DNA of 64,000 nucleotides. It comes from Nocardiopsis gilva YIM 90087. Its GTDB lineage: Bacteria; Actinomycetota; Actinomycetes; Streptosporangiales; Streptosporangiaceae. The position numbers were made by a program, and so were the translations under genes. The stretch's first letter is position 1; every line of letters starts with the position of its first letter. This document shows, piece by piece, positions 45,642-55,101 of the stretch. The notes beneath the pieces were generated by a model that was given only the letters and a program-made list of their open reading frames with translations, did no database searches and was not told where the DNA came from. The DNA is taken from assembly GCF_002263495.1 (NCBI RefSeq), contig NZ_CP022753.1:4030001-4094000 (forward strand), given 5' to 3'.

Positions 45642-46145
45642 ATGAAGTTCCTGGTACGGGAGCGCATTTTCGACATCGGTGACGACTTCTGGGTGGAGGA
45701 CGAGCAGGGGCAGCGGGCGTTCTGGGTCGACGGCAAGGCCCTGCGGCTGCGCCAGACCTTCGAGTTGAAGACACCCGACGGGCAGATCCTGTTCGTGATC
45801 CGCAAGAAGCTGCTCAGCCTGCGCGGCGCCATGGAGATCGAGCGGGACGGGCAGACCGTCGCCACGGTGCGCAAACGCATGTTCAGCCTGCTGAGGGACC
45901 GGCTCGACGTCGAGCTGGCGGACGGCGGGAGCTGGGAGATCACCGGCAGCTTCCTCGACAAGGAGTACGCCATCAACGACTCCGAGGGGCCGGTCGCGCA
46001 GATCTCCCGGAAGTGGTTCCGGCTCCGCGACACCTACGCGGTCGACGTCAACACCTTCCGCGGCGACCTCGGCGGCGATCCGGCCCTGGTGATCAGCGTG
46101 GCCGTGTGCGTGGAGGCGCTGAGCGGGCGGAGCGCCGAGGAGTAG
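45642..46145 (+). CDS. LURP-one-related (LOR, DUF567) family protein
   Basis: A 167-residue protein starting MKFLVRERIFDIGDDFWVED. It is built of beta-strand repeats with basic residues (LFVIRKKLLSLRGAMEIERDG, VRKRMFSLLRDRLDV), the LOR barrel related to Tubby and scramblase folds. Membrane-phospholipid binding is a family-level suggestion only. It diverges from the Nif3 operon and is followed 95 bases later by the endonuclease IV gene. Confidence 0.85.
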   Translation: MKFLVRERIFDIGDDFWVEDEQGQRAFWVDGKALRLRQTFELKTPDGQILFVIRKKLLSLRGAMEIERDGQTVATVRKRMFSLLRDRLDVELADGGSWEITGSFLDKEYAINDSEGPVAQISRKWFRLRDTYAVDVNTFRGDLGGDPALVISVAVCVEALSGRSAEE

Positions 46146-46240
46146 CCCGGCGTGCAGGCCCCCGCGGGCCCGGGTCCCCTCCGTGGGGCGAGTGTCCCGG
46201 TCGAGTCGGCCCGGTCCGGCGGCTAACGTGGTGACCTGCC

Positions 46241-47092
46241 ATGTCTGAACTTCCTTTCACGCCCATCGGGGCGCACGTACCCGTATCCGGCGGGCTGGCC
46301 AAACGCGGCCTCGCCTACACCGCCGAGATCGGCGCCGAGACCATCCAGGTGTTCGTCACCAACCCGCGCGGCTGGGCCACCGCCGCCGGTGACCCGGATG
46401 AGGACGCGCGGCTCCGCGAACGCGACGACCTGCCCGTCTTCATCCACGCCCCCTACCTGATCAACCTGGGGGCGCCGGACGCCAAGGTGGCGGACAGGTC
46501 GACGGCGTCGCTGGAGCACGCGCTGCGGCGCGGTGCGGAGATCGGGGCTCGGGGCGTGGTCGTGCACACCGGATCGGCGGTCAAGGGCACGCGCACCGAC
46601 GGACTGGAACGGATGCGGTCCCGGCTGCTGCCCATGCTGGAGCGGCTCGGGGACGACGTCCCGCCGGTGCTGCTGGAGCCGATGGCCGGGCAGGGCCAGG
46701 TGCTCTGCGCGACCGTGGACGACCTTGTCGGGTACCTCGACGCGCTGGACTGGCATCCCCAGGCGGCCGTGTGCCTGGACACCGCGCACGTGTTCGCCGC
46801 GGGGCACGACATCGCGACGCGCGAGGGCATGCGGGACATGCTGGACCGGTTCGGCGAGGTCGTCGGAGCCGACCGCCTGCGGCTGATCCACGCCAACGAC
46901 TCCAAGGAACCGTGCGGCAGCAACAAGGACCGGCACGAGAACATCGGCGCGGGCCACATCGGTGCCGACCCGTTCGGCGAGCTGTTCCGCCACCCGGTGA
47001 GCGCCGGAGTGCCCATCACACTGGAGACCCCCGGGCCGGAAGGCCCGCACGCGACGGACGTGCGGACGCTGAAGAAACTGCGCGAGGGCTAG
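46241..47092 (+). CDS. nfo: Deoxyribonuclease IV (endonuclease IV, AP endonuclease family 2)
   Basis: A 283-residue TIM-barrel enzyme that cuts DNA 5' of abasic sites in base excision repair. Metal-site motifs of the family are present: VFIHAPYLINL, VVHTGS, LLEPMAGQG, CLDTAHVFAAGHDI, LIHANDSKEPCGSNKDRHENIGAGHIG (given here in two parts: LIHANDSK and DRHENIGAGHIG) and ITLETPGPEG. All three zinc-ligand groups look intact. The ATG start is followed by SELPFTPIGAHV, the usual family opening. Confidence 0.95.
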   Translation: MSELPFTPIGAHVPVSGGLAKRGLAYTAEIGAETIQVFVTNPRGWATAAGDPDEDARLRERDDLPVFIHAPYLINLGAPDAKVADRSTASLEHALRRGAEIGARGVVVHTGSAVKGTRTDGLERMRSRLLPMLERLGDDVPPVLLEPMAGQGQVLCATVDDLVGYLDALDWHPQAAVCLDTAHVFAAGHDIATREGMRDMLDRFGEVVGADRLRLIHANDSKEPCGSNKDRHENIGAGHIGADPFGELFRHPVSAGVPITLETPGPEGPHATDVRTLKKLREG

Positions 47093-47155
47093 TACCGCAA
47101 CGGGCGGACACCGGGTGCCGCGGTGGGTCCCCCGGTCATGGCCACGCGGGCGTGG

Positions 47156-47407
47156 TCACGCGCCCCGCGTGTACAGCTTCTCGGCGAGGACCACCGCGGC
47201 GGCCGCCACGAGGACCTGGACGATCAGCACGAGCAGCCAGAAGGTGGTGAACACGGCGGCGATGGCGCCGCCGACGAACGCCGCGATGATTCCTAGGATC
47301 AAGGTGAGCCAGATCGGAATCGCCTGCTTGCCGGGAACGACGAGACGGCCGAGCGCGCCGATGATCAGGCCGACGACCAGTGCGCTGATAATGCCGGTGA
47401 TCTCCAC
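47156..47407 (-). CDS. GlsB/YeaQ/YmgE family stress-response membrane protein
   Basis: An 83-residue protein from GTG 47407, which is preceded by GGGAGGG. The start EITGIISALVVGLIIGALGRLVVPG is the family hallmark, followed by two further hydrophobic segments (PIWLTLILGIIAAFVGGA and FWLLVLIVQVLVAAAAVV). These small three-span proteins (transglycosylase-associated family) are often induced by stress; molecular function is unknown. It converges on nfo. Confidence 0.9.
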   Translation of the reverse strand: MEITGIISALVVGLIIGALGRLVVPGKQAIPIWLTLILGIIAAFVGGAIAAVFTTFWLLVLIVQVLVAAAAVVLAEKLYTRGA

Positions 47408-47873
47408 GGACCCTCCCAGGATCGATCTTGGACGTGTCCCGTCCGCACAGGACGGTCTGTTGCAGGGGTTACCCACCGCGACGTGCTCGAACGCTCACGA
47501 CACAGCACCAGAAACACAAAGGAGATCTTCGGGATTCGGCGTCCCCGACCGCATCGGCCGTATCGCTGTTCCACCGACGCGACCTGGCCGTTTGTCAGAA
47601 AGAAACACCACGCCCGCGAACGCGGTCCCCGTCCGGCGGGCCGAACCGGCGCGCAACCGGGCCACCCGCGTGCCCTCCGGCCCCGCTGCGGACACCGGAA
47701 AACCGCCCAGGAGGCCGTCCGGATTCAGGCCCGCGGGTGGGCCGGATCAACCATTCCGGCCTCCCTCCAGAATCGGGTAGGTAGTGTCCGGGGATTCCCG
47801 CTTCCCCCGGGGACAGTGGCTCGGGGAGTTGGGCCACAATGAAAGCGACGCGTAACGGAGGGCGGTGCACACC
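47408..47873. other. 466-base divergent intergenic region
   Basis: It contains the promoters of the GlsB-like gene and of the Cys-motif membrane protein. A stretch ACAAAGGAGATC near 47515 looks like a ribosome-binding site but no start codon follows in range. Nothing else could be supported. Confidence 0.35.
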
Positions 47874-48224
47874 ATGGATCCGGTGAGTCTGGTGCTCGGA
47901 GCGGCCATCGCATTCGGCGGCGTCCTCGTCGGCCGAATGCTTCCCAGGCGCGCCGACCGGCAGGCCCTCCAGCTGCACCAGCAGCAGCACCATCAGCAGG
48001 CCCTCTCCTCCTCCCAACGCACACCCCAGCCCATCTGCGGCTGCGGTCACCACCTCGTCTTCCACGACCAGAAGACCAAGATGTGCCAGGCCCAGGTCGT
48101 CATCCCCGGACGCTGGACCGGGCAGACCGGGGGAACCTACCGCCAGTGCATGTGCCAGGGGTACCGGGGCCCGGTTCCGCTGGACGAGTACTACGCCCCT
48201 GACCTGCTCAACGACGACGGCTGA
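47874..48224 (+). CDS. Membrane-anchored Cys/His-motif protein
   Basis: A 116-residue protein. Residues about 3-20 are one TM helix (VSLVLGAAIAFGGVLVGRML). A Gln/His-rich stretch follows (LQLHQQQHHQQ), then a compact domain with cysteines and histidines: CGCGHHLVFHDQKTKMC and later QCMCQGYRGPVP. The spacing suggests a zinc site. The ATG at 47874 is preferred to a GTG at 47865 because GGAGGG at 47857-47862 is too close to the latter. The family is not recognised by name. Confidence 0.65.
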   Translation: MDPVSLVLGAAIAFGGVLVGRMLPRRADRQALQLHQQQHHQQALSSSQRTPQPICGCGHHLVFHDQKTKMCQAQVVIPGRWTGQTGGTYRQCMCQGYRGPVPLDEYYAPDLLNDDG

Positions 48225-48323
48225 GGCGCTCCGGCACTCCCCGCGCCGGTCGCGGCGAGAGCAGGCGTCGACCCACCGCCCGGTGGGTCGTGATTCGCCA
48301 GGTGGGACGGGTACATCATCCTC

Positions 48324-48443
48324 ATGGGACTGCAAACCGCCGAGCTCGTGATCATCGCCTTACTCGCCGTCGGGATCCCGACGATCTTCGCGACGGTCAC
48401 GCTGCTGATGCGCCACCACTCGCAGCACAGCTTCCGCCGCTGA
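48324..48443 (+). CDS. Possible small membrane protein, 39 residues
   Basis: MGLQTAELVIIALLAVGIPT followed by IFATVTLLMRHHSQHSFRR: one hydrophobic helix and a basic tail. It resembles in style the other short single-span protein at 41673-41819. The ribosome-binding site is weak, so the call rests on the clean membrane helix. Confidence 0.4.
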   Translation: MGLQTAELVIIALLAVGIPTIFATVTLLMRHHSQHSFRR

Positions 48444-48614
48444 GCGCGTCACCGTCCGGGCGCACGGCGATGCGCCATGGCGGCGGCGTGGCCCTGAGGC
48501 TGTGCCGTGGCCATACCCGGCCGACAACGCAACCGGTCAGCACGGCGTCTAACGGATGACACGACAGGGTGGTGTGCGTCACCATCCCACCATCACGCCT
48601 CACGAGGGTGCTCT

Positions 48615-49061
48615 ATGTTGCTGTTGTCCGCTTCGCGTCTACGACGCGCCGTCATCGCCGCGGCTGCCGCGCCGCTCGTGCTGACCGCGGTGAGCGCGTC
48701 CGCGTCCCCGTCCTCCGCCCCGGCACCCGCTGCCTCGGCGGACGCCCACGAGACCCACCGGCTGGCGACGAGCCAGTTCGGCACGGATCTGAGAACCACA
48801 CTGACCGCGACCCGCGTCGGAACGTATGACGCGACGGTCGAGGTCGTCGCCTACCGCATGGAAACGCACGGCTGGAAGGTCGTGGACCGGGCCCCGGTGG
48901 ACGGACCCTGGTTCTGGTATCCGCTGACCGGCCGCGGTGGCGTGTGCGAACTGGGCGTCGCCGACCGCCCCGGCGAGAAGGAGATCACGGTCAGCGTCAG
49001 CCTGCTGCAGTCCCCCTCGCTGGGCTGCTCACCGATGCGGGAGATCTCCCTGCGGGGCTGA
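48615..49061 (+). CDS. Secreted hypothetical protein
   Basis: A 148-residue protein with a signal peptide (LLSASRLRRAVIAAAAAPLVLTAVSASAS, cleavage probably after ASA). The mature domain of about 100 residues has beta-rich character (TLTATRVGTYDATVEVVAYRM, GWKVVDRAPVDGPWFWYPL) and two cysteines (VCELG, LGCSP) that could form a disulfide. GAGGG lies seven bases before the ATG. Family unknown. Confidence 0.65.
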   Translation: MLLLSASRLRRAVIAAAAAPLVLTAVSASASPSSAPAPAASADAHETHRLATSQFGTDLRTTLTATRVGTYDATVEVVAYRMETHGWKVVDRAPVDGPWFWYPLTGRGGVCELGVADRPGEKEITVSVSLLQSPSLGCSPMREISLRG

Positions 49062-49124
49062 CCGGCCCTCCACCGGACAGCGGCATCGCCTGCCGATCCC
49101 GGTCCGCTCCTGACCCGCTCTCGA

Positions 49125-49160
49125 CGTGCTGACCCCGGCCTCGGCTTCCCGGTCAGCACG
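49125..49160. terminator. Hairpin between convergent genes
   Basis: Perfect 10-bp arms 49125-49134 and 49151-49160. The right arm overlaps the stop codon of the minus-strand gene ending at 49153. Confidence 0.5.
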
Positions 49161-49755
49161 GCGTGTGCGACGCCTCCGCGGCGTCGTGGTCCGCCCGAGT
49201 CACCCGCTGCAGCAGCCCCCAGGTGAAGTCGGCGATGAAGCGTCCGTCCCGCCCCTCGGCGTCCGGGGCGCCGAACATCAGCCGCCAGCGCGACGGCGCG
49301 GTCCCCTCCAGCGGCGTGGCGGGGGCGAAGGCCCGGGCGACGTCGTCGATGACGCAGGACCACGGTTTCAGGTCGCTGACATCGCGCAGGGTGGGCGCGG
49401 GCGCGTCGGTGTCGCGGACCAGCCATTCCTGCACGACCTCGCCGCTGGGCAGGGCGACGACCTCGAAGCGCAGGTCGGGCCAGAGGTCCAGGGGCCAGCG
49501 GTGCGCGCGACAGGTCAGGTCGCCGATGGGCTGGTCGCGGACCGTTTCCGCGGGGCCGAGGACGGCGGAGTAGCGCCGTGCCCCCGTGGGACCGCGCCTG
49601 GAACGGACCATGGCCTGCCAGCGGCGGTTGGCCTCCCGCATCTCGGTACGCGAGGCGCCCAGTGCGCGCATGGCGTCCTCGACACGGTCCGGCTGGAAGT
49701 CCGCCATGCGCCGCAGCAGCACCAGCTGGAACCCCCGCGCGTCGATCCCGGCCAT
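49153..49755 (-). CDS. Conserved hypothetical protein
   Basis: A 200-residue protein starting at ATG 49755 (a GTG two codons earlier is possible). It has a helical N-terminal half rich in Arg (AMRALGASRTEMREANRRW) and a mixed alpha/beta C-terminal half with many tryptophans (PWSCVIDDVARAF, APSRWRLMFGAPD, FIADFTWGLLQRV). No signal peptide, TM or known motif is visible. Coding bias supports a real gene. Confidence 0.6.
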   Translation of the reverse strand: MAGIDARGFQLVLLRRMADFQPDRVEDAMRALGASRTEMREANRRWQAMVRSRRGPTGARRYSAVLGPAETVRDQPIGDLTCRAHRWPLDLWPDLRFEVVALPSGEVVQEWLVRDTDAPAPTLRDVSDLKPWSCVIDDVARAFAPATPLEGTAPSRWRLMFGAPDAEGRDGRFIADFTWGLLQRVTRADHDAAEASHTPC

Positions 49756-49894
49756 CGCCACAGCGTGCGCCCTCCCGGCCGTTTCTCAGTGTTGTCCGCG
49801 GAATTCCCGACCCGGTGCCGGGGCTCCGGGTGCTCGGGCCGACGCGGGCAGCGCCGGGCGCCCCGCGGGTACGGGGCGCCCGGCTATCGCCGTG

Positions 49895-51082
49895 TCACCA
49901 GCGCAGCAGCGCGGCGACGCCGTCGTCCTCGGCGAGCACGTCCGCCGCCCCTTCGGGCAGCACCGTCACCTCGGAGCCGCCGACGAGGCCGAGCTCGATC
50001 ATCCGCTCGCCCAGGTCCCGTTCGGACGTCATGTCGGTGGCGGACTCCCCCGGCGGGGTCTCGCCCTGAGCGTAGTACCAGCCGTTCGCGGCGCGGTGGC
50101 CGCGCATCTCCCGGGATCCGTCGAGGAAGAGGTGGGCCACCCGGCCTTCGCGGAAGGCACCGAGGGTGTCGCTGAGCCCGACGGTCCCCTGCCCACCGGA
50201 GAGTGCGGCGTCGCGCGCCTGCTCGGCCTGTGTGCGGCAGCGGCGGACGCGCGCGGCCTCCAGCTCCGGGCGCACCCGCGCGGCGATGTCGGAGGCGGAC
50301 AGGGTCTCGACAACGCGGTCCAGCAGAACGATGTCGCGCGGGCCGTTGGCCGGGAGGCCCTTGCGGACGACGTCGATCAGCCGGGAGTCACCGGTGATGA
50401 CGATGGACCGCCACCCCTGCTCGTCGGCCAGCTCGGTGATCCTCGGACGCACCGAGTGCAGGTAGCGCAGGAGCTGCTCCTCCATTCGCCGGTCGAAGCG
50501 GTCGGTCTGGCTCGCGGAGCGGTCGGCGATGCCCGGGCGGCCCGCCGATCCCGGACCGCGCATCTCGCGCCACTCCCCGGTGTCCGCCGCGAAGGTGAAG
50601 CGCGTGAGGTCGCGGGCGATCCCGAACCGCATGTCGACGACTCGCACCCCGTCCTGTGCCACCGCCAGGACACCCGCGGGAGCTCCCGTGGCGAAGGCGG
50701 CGGCCAGCGGCCGCAGATAGGGCTTGGGTTCCAGGACAGCGCAGTCGTCGAGCGGGACCTGCACCACGACGGTGCGTACCTCATCGCTGCTCACCGGGGC
50801 GAACAGCGCCCGCCCCAGGCCCGGCTCGGTGGCGCCGAGGATCCCGTCGAGTTCCGGTTCCAACGCCTCCAGCCGGGTGAGCACGGCTGCGGCGTGCTTC
50901 TTGTCGCCGTTGGAGGCGACCTTGTTGCGTAGACGGGTAATCGCGTTGGCGACGGTCCGCCGCCAGGTGGGTGAGGCTGTTCGGTCTCGTGGATCGGCCG
51001 TCGCGTAGACCGAGAGCACTCCACTGTCGTCCGACATCGTCGCCAGATCGCGCAGCGACGTCTGATCAAGGATCACGGTCAT
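49895..51082 (-). CDS. Bacterial eRF1-like (baeRF/Vms1-like release factor) family protein
   Basis: A 395-residue protein starting MTVILDQTSLRDLATMS with GAGGGG upstream. The order of segments resembles the archaeo-eukaryotic release-factor-like family of actinobacteria (Rv2629 type): a middle domain ending SIVITGDSRLIDVVRKGLP, and a C-terminal L7Ae-like domain with VAHLFLD near its start and DDGVAALLRW at the end. Family members are proposed to act on stalled ribosomes or peptidyl-tRNA; a GGQ loop is not clearly seen, though GGQG occurs in ALSGGQGTVG. Assignment is by overall resemblance. Confidence 0.65.
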   Translation of the reverse strand: MTVILDQTSLRDLATMSDDSGVLSVYATADPRDRTASPTWRRTVANAITRLRNKVASNGDKKHAAAVLTRLEALEPELDGILGATEPGLGRALFAPVSSDEVRTVVVQVPLDDCAVLEPKPYLRPLAAAFATGAPAGVLAVAQDGVRVVDMRFGIARDLTRFTFAADTGEWREMRGPGSAGRPGIADRSASQTDRFDRRMEEQLLRYLHSVRPRITELADEQGWRSIVITGDSRLIDVVRKGLPANGPRDIVLLDRVVETLSASDIAARVRPELEAARVRRCRTQAEQARDAALSGGQGTVGLSDTLGAFREGRVAHLFLDGSREMRGHRAANGWYYAQGETPPGESATDMTSERDLGERMIELGLVGGSEVTVLPEGAADVLAEDDGVAALLRW

Positions 51083-51241
51083 ACCGCCCCTCGTCGATGT
51101 GCCCCATCCGGCGGACCGGAAGAGGTGATGCTTCCCTCCCTAACAGGAGAACAGGGACGTTATCAATGCTCGGTGAGTGACGGGCCAGAGTCAGACCAAG
51201 GGAACGCAATGAGGCCCCCATGGCCTCGGGAATTTCGGTCC

Positions 51242-52216
51242 TCAGGACACGTCGTGGCCGGGGTGCGGCGCGGCCGGGATCGTGCCGAACCGACCGGCGC
51301 GGACGTCCTCAACGGCGCGGACGAGTTCCTCGCGCGTGTTCATCACGAACGGCCCGTAGGCGGCGACCGGCTCGCGGATCGGCCGCCCGCCCAGGATGAG
51401 CACCTCCATCCCCGCGGAGCGGCTGTCCTGGACGGTGCCTGCCTCCACGGTGATGGCGTCCCCCGCCCCATAGACGGCGAGCTGCCCCATCTCCAGCGGG
51501 CGGCGCGACTCCCCCGCCATGCCCGCGCCCGCGAGGGTGTAGACGAGCGCGTTGAAGTCGGGCCGCCACGGCAGGCGCAGCCGCGCGCCCGGCGCCAGGG
51601 TGGCGTGGACGAGGGCGATCGGTGTGTGCGTGATGCCGGGTCCGCGGTGTCCGGCCACGTTCCCGGCGATCAGCCGGAGCAGGGCGCCGCCGTCGGCGGA
51701 GCTGAGCAGCTTCACCTTGCCGCGCCCGATGTCCTGGTATCGCGGCTCGGTCATCTTGAGGCGGGAGGGGAGGTTGACCCACAGCTGGATGCCGTGGAAC
51801 AGCCCGCCGGACATGACGACCTCCTCGGGTGGCGCCTCGATGTGCAGCACCCCGCCGCCCGCGGTCATCCACTGGGTGTCGCCATCGGCGATGATCCCAC
51901 CGCCGCCGTTGGAGTCCTGGTGGCGCAGTTCGCCGTCGATAAGGTAGGTGACCGTCTCGAATCCGCGGTGCGGATGCCAGGCGGTCCCCTTGGGCTCACC
52001 GGGTGCGTAGTCCACCTCGCCCATCTGGTCCATGTGGATGAAGGGGTCGAGTGTGCTCGGGCTGAGCCCGGCGAAGGCGCGCCGGACCGGGAAGCCCTCG
52101 CCCTCGAATCCGGACGGAGCTGTCGTGACGGACGTGACAGGTCGGCTGATCGCGGTCGGGTCCGGCTCGGGAACGCGGGGCAGGACCAGGAGGTCGTCGA
52201 CGGTGACTGCGGGCAT
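51242..52216 (-). CDS. Pirin family protein
   Basis: A 324-residue bicupin. The N-terminal cupin has the metal-binding residues in HPHRGFETVTYLIDGELRHQD (shown as HPHRGFETVTYLI and GELRHQD) and the downstream His in GVLHIEAPPEE. FIHMDQMGEVDYAPGE is the typical pirin lead-in. The C-terminal cupin follows (YTLAGAG...LAVYGAGD). Bacterial pirins are iron proteins; some act as quercetinases, others bind dehydrogenase subunits. The ATG at 52216 follows GGAGAGG. Confidence 0.93.
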   Translation of the reverse strand: MPAVTVDDLLVLPRVPEPDPTAISRPVTSVTTAPSGFEGEGFPVRRAFAGLSPSTLDPFIHMDQMGEVDYAPGEPKGTAWHPHRGFETVTYLIDGELRHQDSNGGGGIIADGDTQWMTAGGGVLHIEAPPEEVVMSGGLFHGIQLWVNLPSRLKMTEPRYQDIGRGKVKLLSSADGGALLRLIAGNVAGHRGPGITHTPIALVHATLAPGARLRLPWRPDFNALVYTLAGAGMAGESRRPLEMGQLAVYGAGDAITVEAGTVQDSRSAGMEVLILGGRPIREPVAAYGPFVMNTREELVRAVEDVRAGRFGTIPAAPHPGHDVS

Positions 52217-52451
52217 GGACTCTCGCCTCTCCTTCGGCACGGCCGATGTCCACCGGCCATCCCCCCGGGAACACTACATACGTTTGCATCATTCCGGCAT
52301 GGCGTCCAGAAGGGTCCGCGGCGCCACGGCCCACCCGCCCGCCGCCGACCGCGTCACACTGTCGCCCCGATCCACGGCCCCGGCGTGACAACCCGTTCCG
52401 CCACCAGGACAATGCATCGGTGTCCCTGAGTAAGAAGGTGAACAAGCCAAC

Positions 52452-54881
52452 GTGACGACCTCCATCGATCAGCGGATCGCCGACGAACTCGGCGTTCGGG
52501 AGCAGCAGGTGACGGCGGCCATCGGGCTGCTCGACGACGGCGCCACCGTGCCGTTCATCGCCCGCTACCGCAAGGAAGTGACCGGCACCCTCGACGACGC
52601 CCAGCTGCGCACCCTCGAAGAGCGGCTGCGCTACCTGCGCGAACTGGAGGAACGCCGGACGACCGTGCTGGAATCGATCCGCGCCCAGGGCAAGCTGGAC
52701 GACGCGCTCGAAGAGCGGATCAGGCAGGCCGATTCCAAGGCCCGGCTGGAGGACATCTACCTCCCCTACAAGCCCAAGCGCCGCACCAAGGCCCAGATCG
52801 CCCGCGAGGCCGGGCTCGAACCGCTCGCCGACCTGCTCCTCACCGACCCCGGACAGGACCCCCAGGCCAGCGCCACCGCCTACGTCGACGCCGACAAGGG
52901 CGTCGCCGACGCCACCGCCGCGCTCGACGGCGCCCGCGCCATTCTCGTCGAACGCTTCACCGAGGACGCCGACCTCGTGGGAACCCTGCGCGAACGCGTG
53001 TGGGAGCGCGGCCGCCTGGTGGCCAAGGTGCGCGAGGGCAAGGAGACCGACGGCGCGAAGTTCGCCGACTACTTCGACTTCGCCCAGCCGCTCATCGCGC
53101 TGCCCTCGCACCGGATCCTGGCGATGTTCCGCGGCGAGAAGGAGGAGGTACTCAGCCTCACCCTGGAGCCGGAGGAACCCGCCGAACCCGTAACCGAGCG
53201 CCGTGCCCCGAGCACGTATGAGACCACCATCGCCGCGCACTTCGGCATCGCCGACCGTGGACGGCCGTCCGACAAGTGGCTGCTCGACACCGTGCGGTGG
53301 GCCTGGCGCACCCGCGTCTTCGTCCGCCTCGACATCGACCTGCGGATGCGCCTGTGGCAGGCGGCGGAGGACGACGGGGTGCGCGTGTTCGCCACCAACC
53401 TGCGCGACCTGCTGCTCGCGGCACCGGCCGGAACCCGGCCGACCATGGGCCTGGACCCGGGCATCCGCACGGGTGTGAAGGTCGCGGTGGTCGACGGCAC
53501 CGGCAAGGTGGTCGCCACGACCACGATCTACCCGCTGGCGCCGCAGCGGCGCTGGGACGAGTCGCTGGACACCCTCGGCCGCCTCGCCGAGGAGCACGGC
53601 GTCGAGCTGGTCGCGATCGGCAACGGCACGGGGTCGCGGGAGACCGACAAGCTCGCCGCCGAACTGATGAAGCTCCGCCCCGAGCTCGGCCTCACGCGGG
53701 TGACGGTGTCGGAGGCGGGCGCCTCGGTGTACTCGGCCTCGGCGTTCGCGTCCAAGGAGCTGCCGGACCTCGACGTGTCCCTGCGCGGCGCCGTCTCGAT
53801 CGCCCGCCGCCTGCAGGACCCGCTGGCCGAGCTGGTCAAGATCGACCCGAAGTCGATCGGCGTCGGCCAGTACCAGCACGACGTGTCCGAGGTGAAGCTC
53901 TCCCGGTCGCTGGACGCGGTGGTCGAGGACTGTGTGAACGGCGTCGGCGTCGACGTGAACACGGCCTCGGCGCCGCTGCTGACACGCGTGTCCGGCATCA
54001 ACTCCACGATCGCGGAGAACATCGTCGCGCACCGCGACGCCAACGGACCGTTCCGCTCCCGCACGGCCATCAAGGAGGTCCCGCGGCTCGGCCCGAAGGC
54101 GTTCGAGCAGTGCGCCGGGTTCCTCCGCATCCCCGGGGGAGACGACCCGCTCGACGCGTCCGCCGTCCACCCCGAGGCCTACCCGGTGGTCCGCCGCATC
54201 CTGGAGCGTGCGGGCGTGCAGATCGGGTCGCTGGTCGGCAACGGGTCACTCCTGCGCACGCTCAAGCCGCGGGAGTTCGTGGACGACACGTTCGGCCTGC
54301 CGACCGTCACCGACATCCTCAGCGAACTGGAGAAGCCGGGCCGCGACCCGCGCCCGGCGTTCACCACCGCGTCGTTCAAGGAGGGCGTGGAGACCCTCGA
54401 CGACCTGGAGCGCGGCATGCTGCTCGAGGGCACCGTCACCAACGTCGCCGCGTTCGGCGCGTTCGTGGACGTCGGGGTGCACCAGGACGGCCTGGTGCAC
54501 ATCTCGGCGATGTCGAAGAACTTCGTCAACGACCCGCGTGACGTGGTGAAGTCCGGAGACATCGTGAAGGTGAAGGTGCTCGACGTCGACATCGCACGCA
54601 AGCGCATCTCGCTCACCATGCGGCTGGACGACAACGCAGACGCTGACGCTGACGCTGCCTCCGCCGGGAGCGACGGCCGCGACGGCAAGAGCGGCCGTAG
54701 CGGCGCCGAAGGCGGCGGCCAGCGGGAGCGCGGCTCCTCCGGCGGAGGGCGCGGCAAAGGCGGCCAGGGCGGCCGCGGCGGCCGATCGAACCGGGAGCGC
54801 GGTGGACGGCAGGACGCCGCTTCGGGAGGCGCGATGGCCGACGCGCTGCGCCGCGCCGGACTCGACAAGGGCCTGAGCTGA
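52452..54881 (+). CDS. tex: Tex family RNA-binding transcription accessory protein
   Basis: An 809-residue protein, GTG start. The N-terminal Tex domain ([37 protein letters not shown]) is followed by a YqgF-like RNase H fold ([20 protein letters not shown]), a helix-hairpin-helix region ([39 protein letters not shown]) and an S1 domain ([19 protein letters not shown]). A Gly/Arg/Ser-rich tail of about 70 residues follows and may add nucleic-acid binding. Related to eukaryotic Spt6; affects transcription and RNA metabolism. Confidence 0.95.
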   Translation: MTTSIDQRIADELGVREQQVTAAIGLLDDGATVPFIARYRKEVTGTLDDAQLRTLEERLRYLRELEERRTTVLESIRAQGKLDDALEERIRQADSKARLEDIYLPYKPKRRTKAQIAREAGLEPLADLLLTDPGQDPQASATAYVDADKGVADATAALDGARAILVERFTEDADLVGTLRERVWERGRLVAKVREGKETDGAKFADYFDFAQPLIALPSHRILAMFRGEKEEVLSLTLEPEEPAEPVTERRAPSTYETTIAAHFGIADRGRPSDKWLLDTVRWAWRTRVFVRLDIDLRMRLWQAAEDDGVRVFATNLRDLLLAAPAGTRPTMGLDPGIRTGVKVAVVDGTGKVVATTTIYPLAPQRRWDESLDTLGRLAEEHGVELVAIGNGTGSRETDKLAAELMKLRPELGLTRVTVSEAGASVYSASAFASKELPDLDVSLRGAVSIARRLQDPLAELVKIDPKSIGVGQYQHDVSEVKLSRSLDAVVEDCVNGVGVDVNTASAPLLTRVSGINSTIAENIVAHRDANGPFRSRTAIKEVPRLGPKAFEQCAGFLRIPGGDDPLDASAVHPEAYPVVRRILERAGVQIGSLVGNGSLLRTLKPREFVDDTFGLPTVTDILSELEKPGRDPRPAFTTASFKEGVETLDDLERGMLLEGTVTNVAAFGAFVDVGVHQDGLVHISAMSKNFVNDPRDVVKSGDIVKVKVLDVDIARKRISLTMRLDDNADADADAASAGSDGRDGKSGRSGAEGGGQRERGSSGGGRGKGGQGGRGGRSNRERGGRQDAASGGAMADALRRAGLDKGLS

Positions 54882-55101
54882 GCAGACGCGCCGAGGCAGG
54901 TGCCACCGTCCGCGTCAGCGCGGGCCGGGCCGCGGGCGACCGGACCGCGGCCTGAGGTCACCGGAACCGGACAGGGCCGTGCGCCCCTCCCTCACGGGCG
55001 GGGGCGCACGGCCGCTTCGTCGTTCGGCGCCCACCGCCCGGCACGGCATCGGCCCGGACGAGCTCGCCAGACGCTGGACCGCCTCGCGGCCGCGGGCGAC
55101 C

